A DNA stretch of 64,000 nucleotides. Source: Beroe forskalii (lineage: Eukaryota; Ctenophora; Nuda; Beroida; Beroidae). The stretch lies in contig WFMF01000047.1 in the NCBI GenBank assembly GCA_011033025.1, forward strand, positions 726,072-790,071, written 5' to 3'. Each line of letters starts with the position of its first letter. Position 1 is the stretch's first letter. The notes beneath the pieces are model-generated. The model saw only the letters and a program-made list of their open reading frames with translations, searched no databases and was not told the DNA's origin. Shown here piece after piece: positions 44,950 to 56,995 of this stretch. A program made the translations under genes and the position numbers.

Positions 44950-46960
44950 ACTAAATATGATAGAGGTTTAACTCAATGCTATTCAACAAGATCTGTCCCA
45001 TTCATGTGGATCACCATCTGCCTGGACCTCCAACAATTTCTTTTTGAGCTCAGATTTTATTGAGAGGATTTGGTATTAAGATCATACATTTTGACAAGGT
45101 CACGGACAACATTCCAGATTATGCTTCCATGATATCTAAAAAGTTTTCGTGGGCATTGGTGTCAGTAAATAGGTGTCTTTCCCAGCCCTTTTAGAAAGTT
45201 CAAATTTGCTGTAAATTCCCATTGGTGATCTAAATTTGAGAATTTTAAACATTTCGTTTCCACAGTGATATACATATAGGTTTTGATGTTCATTATCAAC
45301 TGTGAGTTGAAAAGTTTGGTGTGCTCACGCCTGTGTAAAATTTTTCATCTAGATGTTGCTCCCCATATGGGCGAACTCAAAGCAACATGTCCTGAATTTA
45401 TCAAGATATTTTTTTCTTTATTAGTTAAATAAGATCCGAATGCACTTTTTTTCTGCATTCTAAATAGAGGTTCGAGTTTGTGTTACTGACACCACCCCAT
45501 ACTGTTATACCATAAGTGAGATGACTTTCAAATAATGTATAGTAGATGTTTTAAGAAGCTCATCTGGCATGTTGTCTTTGATGACATTTATAACCCTATA
45601 CTACATGATAGCTTTTTAGTTAGGTTCTTATGTGAGCATTCCAAGTAAGTTTCTCATCAACTGTCACCTCCCAAAAATTTTGTTTCTAAAACTCTATCAA
45701 TTTCATTTTCATCAATTTTCAACACATAATCTGCAGTGTCATTTTGGAGTTCAGTGGGTTTGAAGTCAATGTAACAGCATTTAGACATGTTTATGTGCAA
45801 TCTATTCAGGAGCATATAGTAACTAACAGATTTAAGAATTTCATTTGCTTTTTTTGTAGACTTCTATTTTATTTTTACCACTAAATAAATATATTTGTGT
45901 CATCTGTAAAGAGGACAAATTCAGCATCAATTTGGGCATTTGAAAATATCATTAATGTACATTAAGAAGAGTAGGGACCAAGGCAGCTACCTTGAGGCAC
46001 CCAAATATTACTGGTAACTTATCTGAGATTTCATTGAGAAACGCTCACATATTATTGTTTCCCATTCGATAAATAGTTTCAATTAATTTCAATGGGATGC
46101 CACGAATTCCATAAATTTCGAGTTTTTCAAGGAGTATTCATGATCACTTGTATCAAATGTTATTTAAGTCATTGTCAAATATACTTAATACATGTTTTTT
46201 GTTTTGAAGTGATTGATTTATGTGGTAAATTGAATAATTATGTATGTGAAGTTGAGTGACCCTTCCCAAACCGAATTGATTATCTTAATTACCCATTTGA
46301 TGCAAAAGCTTATAAAGTCTGGTGTAAATAATTTTTTCAAAAATTTTCCCAAATATTGGGAGGTAGACAGGCCTATAATTTTCTATAGTAGTTGTTCATT
46401 ATCCTTTATACACTGGGGTAATTTTCCCAATCTTCAGGCATGAGGGGAATACCTCTGACATTAAGTTATTAAATTGGGCCAAGGATTGGTGTTAAAATTT
46501 GGGAGAGTTTTTTAATACTGTATGGAAAAAATCACTTGCCTTGCCATTCTCAAGTTTGTTATAATTTCAGCACCTCCTCTTCTGTAGTGCAGTCCTCAAG
46601 AAAAATGCTCTTCAAGGGAGGGGCATAAATTTCTAAAGGAGTTGTTGACCATTGGCAGTTGAATCTGATTTACTCTTGTCATTGAGATTGGATGCTAAGG
46701 ATGCAAAGTATTCATTAAACTTATTTGCAATTAAGCGGCGCCAGGCGATGACTGTGCCATCGATCATGAAGTTTGGCTTTGTAGTTTTTTGCTCTGCCTC
46801 TCAATTGGTTTATCACTTCCCACGTCTTTTTGATATCCCCAGAGGTTTTTTTTTCTATTTTATTTTTGTAGTACTAGCCTTTTGATCTTTAATGATTCTT
46901 TTGAGGGCACGCTCGATATTTACTGTAATTTCAAAGAATTTGGTTACCTGTATCAACTGC
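44950..46960 (-). pseudogene. Decayed non-LTR retrotransposon reverse transcriptase
   Basis: On the minus strand, reverse-transcriptase motifs appear in the correct order but in shifting frames with stops: TTEEEVLKL near 46580, LLEKLEIYGIRG near 46110, VPQGSCLGP at 45974-46000, FTDDT near 45900 (the catalytic DD, with F-T in place of F-A/Y-A), LHINMSKC near 45800, a FLG-like segment near 45670, and SHLTYGITVWGG near 45500. This is the RT domain of a CR1/jockey-type LINE, which copies its RNA into DNA at a nicked target. No endonuclease or tail was recognised. Frameshifts show that it is dead. Confidence 0.8.
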
Positions 46961-47644
46961 ATTTTTCGGACCGGATTACAGAGGAAGCCAGCTAGGACAT
47001 AGTTTCCAGCTCGGACCTAATTAAAGACGAGGCCAGCTGTGACATAGATTCCAGCTCGACCGGATTACAGAGGAGGCCAGCAAGGACATAGTTTCCAGCT
47101 CGGACCGGATTACAGAGGAGGCCAGCAAGGACATAGTTTCAGCTCAGACCGAATTAAAGACGAGGCCAGCGACATAGTTTCCAGCTCGGACCGGATTACA
47201 GACGAGAATTCAGCTCGGCAAGATTCCAGCTCGGCAAGATTCCAGCTCGGCAAGATTCCAGCTCGGCAAGATTCCAGCTCGGCAAGATTCCAGCTTGAAA
47301 GATGACAACTCGGCAATACCCAGATCGAAATCTGCACGCAAGAAATTTGTTACCAAGGCAGCACGTGCAACACAAACGTCGTATAAATAGAAGAGCAGGA
47401 CAGTGCACACCAGTGTACGCTAATTCTTCCACCACCAGCCGTGATGAGAGTCCACAGAAGACTTGAAATCGATTGCGTAATAATTAGTTGTACACTCACT
47501 TTCGTTTTAGTTTGACTACTTCATTGAATCAACCAAAGCGTTAAGTTTGTAGTTAGTATGCCTTACTGACTTGCGACAATTAATTTTGTCAAACGACTTC
47601 AGAATGTTTTCGAACGTGATGATTCACCAATATAAATATATATA

Positions 47645-48294
47645 TATGGATAGCCAAAAACAATTGAAAATTGTTTGGGTTACGCAGCCACTCCAGTACC
47701 TAAAATTATACGATTAAAACTATTGATATGAGTTTAAATCGCAGCCTGTCCGTGGCGGTGTGCTTTGGTTACTAAGAATTAAGCAGAACTTAACATTCAT
47801 CAACTCACTGCCGTTTGAATCTCCTTCAGTTAACTAATTAAGCGTGAGTGGACGCGTAAAGAAAGTACCTATAATTTAGCATTCTTTTGAAGTGTTTTCA
47901 CGTGAAAAGGCTTGAACCCATGCTGAAATTAATCGTACGTTCATCCCTATTTGATGATTGAAATCGTCATCTTTAGCGACTTTGAGGCGATTGCAATGTA
48001 AAAATGAGTCCACTACTTTAATAATGCTGTTAGGAAACACGAAGTCACACTTATCATGGTTGGAGGACAACATCGCGATTGTGAAGATATTCGACAAGAA
48101 TGAAGTAGAACGTTTTTACGGGTGTACTGTGTAATAAGCTCACATCATATGTGACCAAGATATTTAGTAACCAGCACACCGCCACGGACAGGCTGCGATT
48201 TAAACTCATATCAATAGTTTTAATCGTATAATTTTTAGGTACTGGAGTGGTTGCGTAACCCAAACAATTTTCAATTGTTTTGGCTATCCATATC
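47645..48294. repeat. Foldback module, core orientation 1
   Basis: Inverted arms of about 130 bp start GGATAGCCAAAAACAATTG and run to GTGTGCTTTGGTTACTAAG. The core between them (about 47780-48170) contains CACTGCCGTTTGAATCTCC and CTTGAACCCATGCTGAAATT in this order. Compare 50342-50996. Confidence 0.8.
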
Positions 48295-48299
48295 ACTCT

Positions 48300-49460
48300 T
48301 TTGGCATAAAACTTACGAGACAATCAGTTCAAATTGTGATTATTGCTACTGCTAAGAACTTTCATGCACTAAACGTGAGAATTACGTCGCTATCATTTTG
48401 ACTTTTTGAGTTATAGGCGATAATTACTTTAATTGGTCAATTAACTAATTAAGGGTTGGCAAACCGATACTGACTAAACGAATTATTCGTAGTTTTGGCT
48501 TTTAAAATTGATGATGCCGTTGAAATTGAGACGCTAACATTTTTACTTTTTGAGTTATATGCGATAATTACTTTAATTAAATAATTAACTAATTAAGCGG
48601 CAGGCAACCGGTACTTAGATTAAACGAATAAATCGTATTTCAACGTAAGTTACTCGTGCCGTAGAAATTAAGTCGCTATCATTGTTACTTTTTGAGTTAT
48701 AGGTGATAATTACTTTAATTGGCCAATTAACTAATTAAGCGGCGGGCAACCGGTACTTAGATTAAACGAATAAATCGTAATTTTGACGTAAGTTTCTGAT
48801 GCCGTAGAAATTAAGTCGCTATCATTCTTACTTTTTGAGTTGTAGGCGATAATTACCTTAATTGACCAATTAAATAATTAAGCGGCGGGCAACTGGTACT
48901 TTAATTAAACGTACATCTCGTAATTTTGGTTTCAGTTACTGATGCCGTTGGAATTAAGCCACTATCATTCTTACTTTTGAGTTATAGGCGATAATTACCT
49001 TAATTGGCCAATTAAATAATTAGGTTATGGGCAGCTGGTACTTAAATTAAACGTGCATCTCATAATTTTGTTTTTAATTACTGATGCCGTTGGAATTAAG
49101 TCGATATCATTTTTACTTGAGTTATAAGCGATAATTACTTTAATTGGTCAATTAACTAATTAAGCGGTTGGCAACAGTTACTTAAATTAAACGTGTGCAT
49201 CTCGTAATTTTGTTTTTAGTTACTGATGCCGTTGGTATTAAGTCGCTATCATTTTACTTCTTGAGTTATAAGCGATAATTACTTTAATTGGACAATTAAC
49301 TACTAAGCGGTTGGCAACCGGTACTTAAATCAAACTTACAAATCGTGATTTTGGCTTAAGTTAATGATGCTGTTAGAATTAAGTCGCTATCATTTTTACT
49401 TTTGGAGTTATACGCGATAATTACTTTAATTGGCCAATTAACCCAATTAAGGACTTGTCA
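48300..49460. repeat. Tandem repeat of about 142 bp, copy 1
   Basis: Eight diverged units with GAGTTATAGGCGATAATTAC, CCAATTAACTAATTAAGCGG, GGCAACCGGTACTTA and GATGCCGT. The same eight units recur in order at 51000-52165. Confidence 0.88.
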
Positions 49461-49574
49461 TTTTAAAATTTCATATGGCCTAATGCACGCACACTATTCT
49501 TAAGTTTCATATGCCGTTTAGATTATGATTCTATCTTTTATGGTTCTCGAGAACCCTCAAACACTATTTTTATC

Positions 49575-49614
49575 ATCGAGTCGGGTCGGGTCGGGTCGGG
49601 TCGGGTCGGGTCGT
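49575..49614. repeat. GTCGG pentanucleotide tract
   Basis: Six to seven GTCGG units; the second copy of the large repeat (52291-52318) has about four. Confidence 0.9.
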
Positions 49615-49819
49615 AGTCCATGTTCTAATTTTTGATAAAATAGCGTTTTTTTGGTAATTTATTGCGAGAAAACTACGCGGTCGACTTTCATGAAATTTTC
49701 AGGGTTTGTTATTCTTGTTATGGACTACGCCTGTACAAATTTTCATGACCAACAGATTAAATTAACATGTTAAAAACGCGACTCGAAAATCGCGATTTTC
49801 GCGATTTACTGTATTTTTA

Positions 49820-50133
49820 TATAATAGGCGCTGGCAAACGTATTTTTCAATACTTGAAAACGGTTCCGCTACCACTCTTAGCACTTCATGCTGGTACTAC
49901 CGGCTTGTTTGAGTCTGGCCAGCAGTCCCGGCCCTTCGGGACGGGACTGCTGGCCTGGCTGCCCTCGGCTCTTGCCGGGTAGGGCATCTGCCCTTTCGGG
50001 CAGATGCTCGGGGGATGCAGACTCTCGGGGATGTAGACTTGATGCCCTCGGCCCCTTCGGGCCGAGGGCATCTGCCCTCGGGCAGATGCCCTCGGGTTTT
50101 TTCCGTGGCTGCGGGCGCTTGCCAGCGCCCTGA
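49820..50133. repeat. Array of TTCG-loop hairpins, copy 1
   Basis: Flanked by GCGCTGGCAA (49828) and its complement TTGCCAGCGC (50115). Inside are stems closing on CTTCGG: CAGTCCCGGCCCTTCGGGAC, CTCGGCCCCTTCGGGCCGAG, and TGCCCTTTCGGGCA. C(UUCG)G is an exceptionally stable RNA tetraloop. GGGCATC can pair either with GATGCCC upstream or with GATGCCC downstream, so two exclusive folds are possible. The copy at 52535-52848 is similar. Confidence 0.75.
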
Positions 50134-50190
50134 TATATATATATATATATATATAATATATATATATATATATTATATATATATATATTT
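50134..50190. repeat. TA microsatellite
   Basis: TATATA tracts at 50134-50190 and 50316-50341 border the two large direct repeats. Confidence 0.9.
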
Positions 50191-50310
50191 TAAACTTAAC
50201 AACACTACTTATTACAATCAAATTTGAGCTATAATGATCCACAGAAGATTGCACAATTCGAAGTTACAGACATCCTAAATGTTGTTTCATTTGAGTACTG
50301 ATGAAATTTA

Positions 50311-50341
<31 letters not shown>

Positions 50342-50996
50342 GGATAGCCAAAAACAATTGAAAATTGTTTGGGTTACGCAGCCACTCCAGTACCTAAAAT
50401 TATACGATTAAAACTATTGATATGAGTTTAAATCGCAGCCTGTCCGTGGCGGTGTGCTTTGGTTACTAAGAAATATCTTGGTCACGCATATGATGTGAGC
50501 TTATTACACAGTACACCCGTAAAAACGTTCTACTTCATTCTTGTCGAATATCTTCACAATCGCGATGTTGTCACTCCAACCATGATAAGTGTGACTTCGT
50601 GTTTCCTAACGGCATTATTAAAGTAGTGGACTCATTTTTTACATTGCAATCGCCCTCAAAGTCGCTAAAAGATGACGATTTCAATCATCAAATAGGGATG
50701 AACGTACGATTAATTTCAGCATGGGTTCAAGCCTTTTCACGTGAAAACACACTTCAAAGAATGCTAGAAATTATAGGTACTTTCTTTACGCGTCCACTCA
50801 CGCTTAATTAGTTAACTGAAGGAGATTCAAACGGCAGTGAGTTGATGAATGTTAAGTTCTGCTTAATTCTTAGTAACCAAAGCACACCGCCACGGACAGG
50901 CTGCGATTTAAACTCATATCAATAGTTTTAATCGTATAATTTTAGGTACTGGAGTGGCTGCGTAACCCAAACAATTTTCAATTGTTTTTGGCTATC
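50342..50996. repeat. Foldback module, core inverted relative to 47645-48294
   Basis: The arms are the same as in the first module, and the right flank (CATATCACTCTTTT, GGCATAAAACTTACGA) is the same and in the same orientation, but the core between the arms is the reverse complement of the first module's core. This is the expected product of recombination between the inverted arms. Confidence 0.82.
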
Positions 50997-50999
50997 CAT

Positions 51000-52165
51000 A
51001 TCACTCTTTTTTGGCATAAAACTTACGACAATCAGTTCAAATTGTGATAATTGCTACTGCCAAGAACTTTCATGCACTAAACGTGAGAATTACGTCGCTA
51101 TCATTTTGACTTTTTGAGTTATAGGCGATAATTACTTTAATTGGTCAATCAACTAATTAAGGGGTTGGCAACCGATACTTCGACTAAACGAATTATTCGT
51201 AGTTTTGGCTTAAATTGATGATGCCGTTGAAATTGAGACGCTAACATTTTTACTTTTTGAGTTATATGCGATAATTACTTTAATTGGCCAATTAACTAAT
51301 TAAGCGGCAGGCAACCGGTACTTAGATTAAACGAATAAATCGTAATTTCAACGTAAGTTACTCGTGCCGTAGAAATTAAGTCGCTATCATTGTTACTTTT
51401 TGAGTTATAGGCGATAATTACTTTAATTGGCCAATTAACTAATTAAGCGGCGGGCAACCGGTACTTAGATTAAACGAATAAATCGTAATTTCGACGTAAG
51501 TTTCTGATGCCGTAGAAATTAAGTCGCTATCATTCTTACTTTTTGAGTTATAGGCGATAATTACCTTAATTGGCCAATTAAATAATTAAGCGGCGGGCAA
51601 CTGGTACTTAAATTAAACGTACATCTCGTTGTAATTTTGGTTTCAGTTACTGATGCCGTTGGAATTAAGCCACTATCATTCTTACTTTTTGAGTTATAGG
51701 CGATAATTACCTTAATTGGCCAATTAAATAATTAGGCGGCGGGCAGCTGGTACTTAAATTAAACGTGCATCTCGTAATTTTGTTTTTAATTACTGATGCC
51801 GTTGGAATTAAGTCGATATCATTTTTACTTCTTGAGTTATAAGCGATAATTACTTTAATTGGTCAATTAACTAATTAAGCGGTTGGCAACAGTTACTTAA
51901 ATTAAACGTGCATCTCGTAATTTTGTTTTTAGTTACTGATGCCGTTGGTATTAAGTCGCTATCATTTTTACTTCTTGAGTTATAAGCGATAATTACTTTA
52001 ATTGGACAATTAACTAATTAACCGGTTGGCAACCGGTACTTAAATCAAACTTACAAATCGTGATTTTGGCTTAAGTTAATTATGCTGTTAGAATTAAGTC
52101 GCTATCATTTTTACTTTTGGAGTTATACGCGATAATTACTTTAATTGGCCAATTAACCAATTAAG
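51000..52165. repeat. Tandem repeat of about 142 bp, copy 2
   Basis: Collinear with 48300-49460, with scattered substitutions and single-base indels. It is part of the second 2.5-kb direct repeat (50342-52855). Confidence 0.88.
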
Positions 52166-52534
52166 GACTTGTCATTTTAAAATTTCATATGGCCTAATGC
52201 ACGCACACTATTCTTAAGTTTCATATGCCGTTTAGATTATGATTCTATCTTTTATGGTTCTCGAGAACACTCAAACACTATTTTTATCATCGAGTCGGGT
52301 CGGGTCGGGTCGGGTCGTAGTCCATGTTCTAATTTTTGATGAAATAGCGTTTTTTTGGTAATTTATTGCGAGAAAACTACGCGGTCGATTTTCATGAAAT
52401 TTTCAGGGTTTGTTATTATTGTTATGGACTACGCCTGTACAAATTTTCATGACCAACGGATTAAATTAACATGTTAAAAACGCGACTCGAAAATCGCGAT
52501 TTTCGCGATTTACTGTATTTTTATATAATAGGCG

Positions 52535-52848
52535 CTGGCAAACGTATTTTTCAATACTTGAAAACGGTTCCGCTACCACTCTTAGCACTTCATGCTGGTA
52601 CTACCGGCTTGTTTAGTGTCTGTTAGCAGTCCCGGCCCTTCGGGACGGGACTGCTGGCTCAGCCTGGCTGCCCTCGGCCCTTCGGGCCGAGGGCATCTGC
52701 CTTCGGGCAGATGCTCGGCAGCATTCCGGCCCTTCGGGCCGGGGATGCAGACTAGATGCCCCTCGGCCCTTCGGGCCGAGGGCATCTGCCCTTCGGGCAG
52801 ATGCCCTCGGGTTTTTTTTCCGTGGCTGCGGGCGCTTGCCAGCGCCCT
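52535..52848. repeat. Array of TTCG-loop hairpins, copy 2
   Basis: Five hairpins closing on CTTCGG, including CTCGGCCCTTCGGGCCGAG twice, CCGGCCCTTCGGGCCGG and two of CTGCC-TTCGGGCAG type. It has one or two more hairpins than copy 1, and the stems are mostly perfect. It ends TTGCCAGCGCCCTGATATAT. Confidence 0.78.
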
Positions 52849-52949
52849 GATATATGTGGTTGGCAGGCGTTAGCAAATTCAAGTAGGCAACGAAATTATT
52901 CTTTAGTCGTGTTGCAAAAACTTTATAATAAATCAGAAAAATAATGAGA

Positions 52950-53410
52950 AATTTTTTCGGCCACCCTGAGGGGCGTGGAGGCCACGCCCTTTTTTCGCAA
53001 AAATTAAACTTTCGAAATTTTTCAAAATTCCTTCGCCATCGAGTTGCTTATGATGAATAAAAATTTTGAGAATTTTGTCCGAATTATTGGGTCACCCTGA
53101 GGGGCGTGGGAGACCACGCCCTTTTATCCGCAAAAATTGAACTTTCGAATTTTTTCAAAATTCCTTCGCCATCGAGTTGCTTATGACGAATAAAAATTTT
53201 GAGAATTTTGTCCGAATTATTGGGTCACCCTGAGGGGCGTGGTAGGCCACGCCCTTTTTTTCGCAAAAATTAAACTTTCGAATTTTTTCAAAATTCCTTC
53301 TCTATGGAGTTGCTTATGATGAGTAAAGGTTTTGAGAATTTTGTCCGAATTATTGGGTCACCCTGAGGGGCGTGGAAGGCCACGCCCTTTTTTTCGCAAA
53401 AATCAAAGTT
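52950..53410. repeat. 124-bp tandem repeat with a GGGCGTGG/CCACGCCC hairpin
   Basis: Four units, each with GGGTCACCCTGAGGGGCGTGG, CCACGCCCTTTTTTCGC and AATTCCTTCGCCATCGAG-type segments. The GGGCGTGG...CCACGCCC stem is kept in every unit while its 2-4-nt loop varies. Confidence 0.85.
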
Positions 53411-53798
53411 TCGAATTTCCCCTCCAAACTCGCACGGTCAAATCACTGTAAGGGACATGTGGCCGTTAGCTCATGCGGCTGCCATCATTCGCCGTCCGTA
53501 GGACGGGAACCGACTAGTATATATAATGGGCATACGTTTTTCGGCAACAACTCGGCCATTTTTTGAGATATCGACTTCAAATTTTTAATGGTAACTCAGG
53601 GGGGACCATTATCTATCGATTGCACAACTCAGATCCCGCCCAAGTCGCTTTTGAAAAATATGCCCATTTTTGGGCATGGCGCCACGGCGGCGTCAGTGGG
53701 TCTGGGGGTACCAAACCCAGCCAAAAAGTTGGCCCCAGTGGTGTACCTTTTGGGTCAACCATTATCTCAGAAACGCGTTTTCCAAAAAATTTGGGTTG
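53411..53798. other. No gene recognised
   Basis: Mixed sequence with a CGTCCGTAGGACG dyad near 53492. Open stretches at 53563-53799 and 53588-53980 show no domain and run into the adjacent minisatellite. Confidence 0.45.
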
Positions 53799-53910
53799 AA
53801 CCCACCCTCATCCCTCACCCACCCTCATCCCTCACCCACCCTCATCCCTCACCCACCCTCATCCCTCACCCACCCTCATCCCTCACCCACCCTCATCCTC
53901 ACCCCCTCAT
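53799..53910. repeat. 18-bp minisatellite CCCTCACCCACCCTCATC
   Basis: Six units, complementary to the array at 35930-36140, next to copy B of the long repeat. Confidence 0.9.
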
Positions 53911-53913
53911 CCC

Positions 53914-55953
53914 TTTTAAAAGGAACAAAAAGGACGGGTGTTCGATGGTTGTTTTCTATTGTTATTTCAATTGTTATTAGTTCCTCAGAATGCAGAAAAT
54001 AATGAATAGTTTAAACATGAATTATGGTGTTGTAAGTAAACTAGCTCACCCTTCGGACTCAGCGGACCTGCTAAAACATCTCCCACGCAATTTCCTACCT
54101 ATGCAATTCCGATTCATCACGTATTTTTCACTGCATCTGAAAATTCAATCAGAACCAAAGCTACGTCGTACAGAACCAAATACTAAGCTCACAATAAATT
54201 TTACGAAGAAGCAAAATTAGCATTAATTTGTTGGTCACTTCTAGTTTTATTTAACCCGGCGAATTCTATTTATTTATTGTGATTGTAAGAATTTTTCTTG
54301 AAAACCGACGTATATTGAAAGTTGAGTTAAGTAGGTGCGCATTGATTCATACCCATATCAGTCTTCTGTCTTCCCGAATTCGCAATATGCTACACCCAAC
54401 TTGGCCTTATTCATGCTGCATTTTGTTTAAGTTTAACTACCTGTTAATACTTGATTGATTCACATTAATTCCTTTAAACTTGTAAGTATTCGAGTCAACA
54501 TTGATTCAAATGCACCAAACATTGCCATCGATTTATGAGAATATTCCATCGATATGAGTCCTCCATCTTCGTAATGATCATATCTTAAATTTCAATGAAG
54601 AAGACATAAATAGTTCAAAATTTACACCTTAGTATTCGGCAACGTGTTATGAGGCACTCTAATACAACTGATCAATACTTGCACGTGCAGTATCCGAATT
54701 TCCATAGCAACAGCACCATTCATATCCCCTTCCCTTTTGTTTCTCTTGATTAGTTAAAAATCTCTTGGAAAGGTTGAATTTTATTATTGTACAGCAGGCG
54801 GTGGCACATAGTTCACGTAAAACTTTCAAATTAAAATTAAGAAGACAAGCAGGTTAGTAATTGATATCACGTCACACTACATCAATGACATTGAAAGGGT
54901 ACCCTTTTCAGAATTTGGCTCGTACAGAATCTTCCCCAAACGCTGACGGCTGATGTCCAAGCTGCTGACTGATTGACGGAATATTGCAGGTAATGATTTA
55001 AGGAGGTGCTGTATAACAGATAGGACGTGTGATGCTTGGAACTTTCATTACTGTCAAAATAGAGATGGAGTTCGTCAGGATACATTCTTTAGATTTTCCT
55101 TCATTGTGTTATTTGGTGGCTTAGATCTGTAGTATGATGAGTCTATAAAGTGCCCACCTGAGTACATGGGTTCTGAGCTGTCCCGAGGACGTTGAAAGAG
55201 CAGCGAAGCTGCTATTTCAACTTCCTCGGGACAGCTCAGAACCCAGTCATTTTTACTGTCACAATTAGAGTATCTATTCATTTTTACGGTGCTTCTCCTT
55301 GATAATAAATACTTCCAGTGACATGACTGGAAATTTGCCATGCCTTATTATGAATGATATATTTCTTGTTTGGTTAGTAATAGTGATATTGTACCACGTG
55401 AGACTGTTGTCAACTGTTTTCAGTTCAAACCAAGACCTACTGTTTAACTCACGGAATGTTTTGCTTGTACCGAAATTGTTGACTGGTTAAAATCAGATGT
55501 TTGGTACTTGTTCATCATTTTGCTGCTTAATAAATGAACTCCATAATTTGCCTCGTTGTACTTGTCTGCTATTTCAGCTTTCATTAAGGAATTCAAGAAA
55601 TGCACCCATCTTCATGTTTTGGTGAATGTCGAGCCATCATTTGACATTCTGACGTTGGATTTGTTGGCTGTGAAAAATTGGCGGGAATTTCATTATGTGG
55701 CAATTCGGTACCACTTTTGTCGCCGTTTTTTGTGTTTTCTGCAGGGCGCTGTACATAAGTGATGGATGAAATTGCGCGGCCGGGGCACGCGCACGTACGA
55801 ATTTCTTAGGAATTTTGTCTTAAAATCGCCATGCTACGTAGCGTGCTAACACGCTACGTAGCGTGTTTACACGCTACGTAGCGTTCCTCGACCCAGGTTT
55901 CCAACCGGTAACTTACCGGTTCGAACCGGTACGTTAGCGTGCCGGCACGCTAT
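53914..55953 (-). mobile_element. Long repeat, copy B
   Basis: Inverted, nearly identical copy of 33502-35715, ending in the same palindrome cluster (CACGCTACGTAGCGTG, ACCGGTTCGAACCGGT, AGCGTGCCGGCACGCT). It lacks an internal segment of about 185 bp present in copy A between TTATTAG and TTCCTCAG. The hairpin at 55168-55246 is intact. No gene is recognised. A 63-codon frame (55299-55490) is identical in copy A (33963-34154), reflecting recent duplication. Confidence 0.78.
55168..55246. repeat. Long hairpin in copy B
   Basis: GGGTTCTGAGCTGTCCCGAG pairs with CTCGGGACAGCTCAGAACCC; the inner stem GACGTTGAAAGAGCAGC pairs imperfectly with GCTGCTATTTCAACTTC. The loop is GAA. Confidence 0.85.
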
Positions 55954-55956
55954 GAA

Positions 55957-56990
55957 CCACGGAATGAGTGTTGTGTATTTTCTACAATGTACAATGTATC
56001 GTATATGAACGTATGAAGGGATTTTTTTTACTAAAGTACTCCTCTGTAATTTCACACGTTATTGTGAGAGAAATTGTCCTTTTTGAGAACACAATTTTCA
56101 CGCACTCGTGAGAAAAAGCTCAAAACGAAGCCTCTATATACTTCAAGGTCAGCAGCTCCTCAACTAAAATGATTTTCCGGCAATTTCCTTTCCTCGGAAA
56201 GTCCCGAAGAGTTGCTTGATCGATTTAAAACTTTAAGAGGCAAAAAACTACAGAACGGCCAGAATAACTTGATGCAGAATTTGTTCTGATTCGGAACAAT
56301 TTCGGGCCAGATTTCGCCCAATTATTAGGATTTCTAACAAATCTATAAGAATGGATTAGTGTTAACAAAACCTCCTCTCCCTTAACTCACTTGAAGTTGT
56401 AGTCCCTCCATTTGACTAAATACTCCACGGATCCATGTCGTTTCCTTTTCCTCAGAAGTTTCTCCACAGTGAATACCGAGGGGTCGGCTATGAACATGTG
56501 TTCCGTGCTGATCACCGTGGGTACAGTCATCATGTCATGGTATGCATCTGCAGGGGGGGTACAAGGGTTAAATTCATGTCATGGCATGCATCTGCAGGGG
56601 AAAGAGAATTGTCAATATTCATAAATCGTTAGTAGACGGTTTTCGCGATCAACGGTTCAGCGGTTTTGAGCGAAAAAAAACGTAGAAATCCGAAAGAGCC
56701 TGCGAGTGGTGATGAATGATAATCTCTACATGCTTACAAAAATCAATCAACATTACAAAAATCAATTAACATCGAACAAATGCAAAATCTGGGTTAGCGG
56801 TGATTCAGCCCCTAAGCCCCCCAGCTCTGAATCTCTGACGACTGGCTTGTATACCTATACACTATACACTATCACTATACAACCTACTCAAGACAACTGA
56901 CAATAGTAAGACAAAGGGTTGAGTGCTTTACTGAGCTATCGGCAGTGTCTTATAATTAAGTAGCGACTTCGTCAATGATTTGACGAAGTT
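55957..56990. other. No gene recognised; small direct repeat
   Basis: A 38-bp-spaced direct repeat TCATGTCATGG-ATGCATCTGCAGGGG lies at 56536-56600. No exon or RNA structure is convincing. A dyad, ACTTCGTCA-ATGATT-TGACGAAGT, lies immediately left of the MITE. Confidence 0.45.
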
Positions 56991-56995
56991 ATTAA

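Larger units (their letters stand above)
42502..47631. mobile_element. 5.1-kb foldback element with 45-bp repeat arms and a retrotransposon relic inside
   Basis: The outer arms 42502-42960 and 47165-47631 are inverted copies (TTGGTGAATCATCACG, GATTCAATGAAGTAGTC, CTGGTGGTGGAAGAATTAGC). Toward the inside they continue into TGCCGAGCTGGAATCT (16-bp) and then GGTCCGAGCTGGAAACTATG-type 45-bp repeats. The left array itself turns around at about 43888. A non-LTR reverse-transcriptase relic (44.95-46.96 kb) lies in the core. Both ends sit in TA-rich sequence, so the duplication cannot be read. No DDE transposase is visible. Confidence 0.72.

Noticed and set aside
49926..50100. Bacterial intrinsic terminators or contamination suggested by CTTCGG hairpins
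   Set aside because: They sit inside a duplicated repeat flanked by AT-rich eukaryotic-type satellite sequence, and no bacterial gene is near.
47645..52855. Simple two-copy assembly duplication of a 2.5-kb repeat
   Set aside because: The copies differ by scattered substitutions, GTCGG unit number, hairpin number and core orientation, so they are distinct loci.
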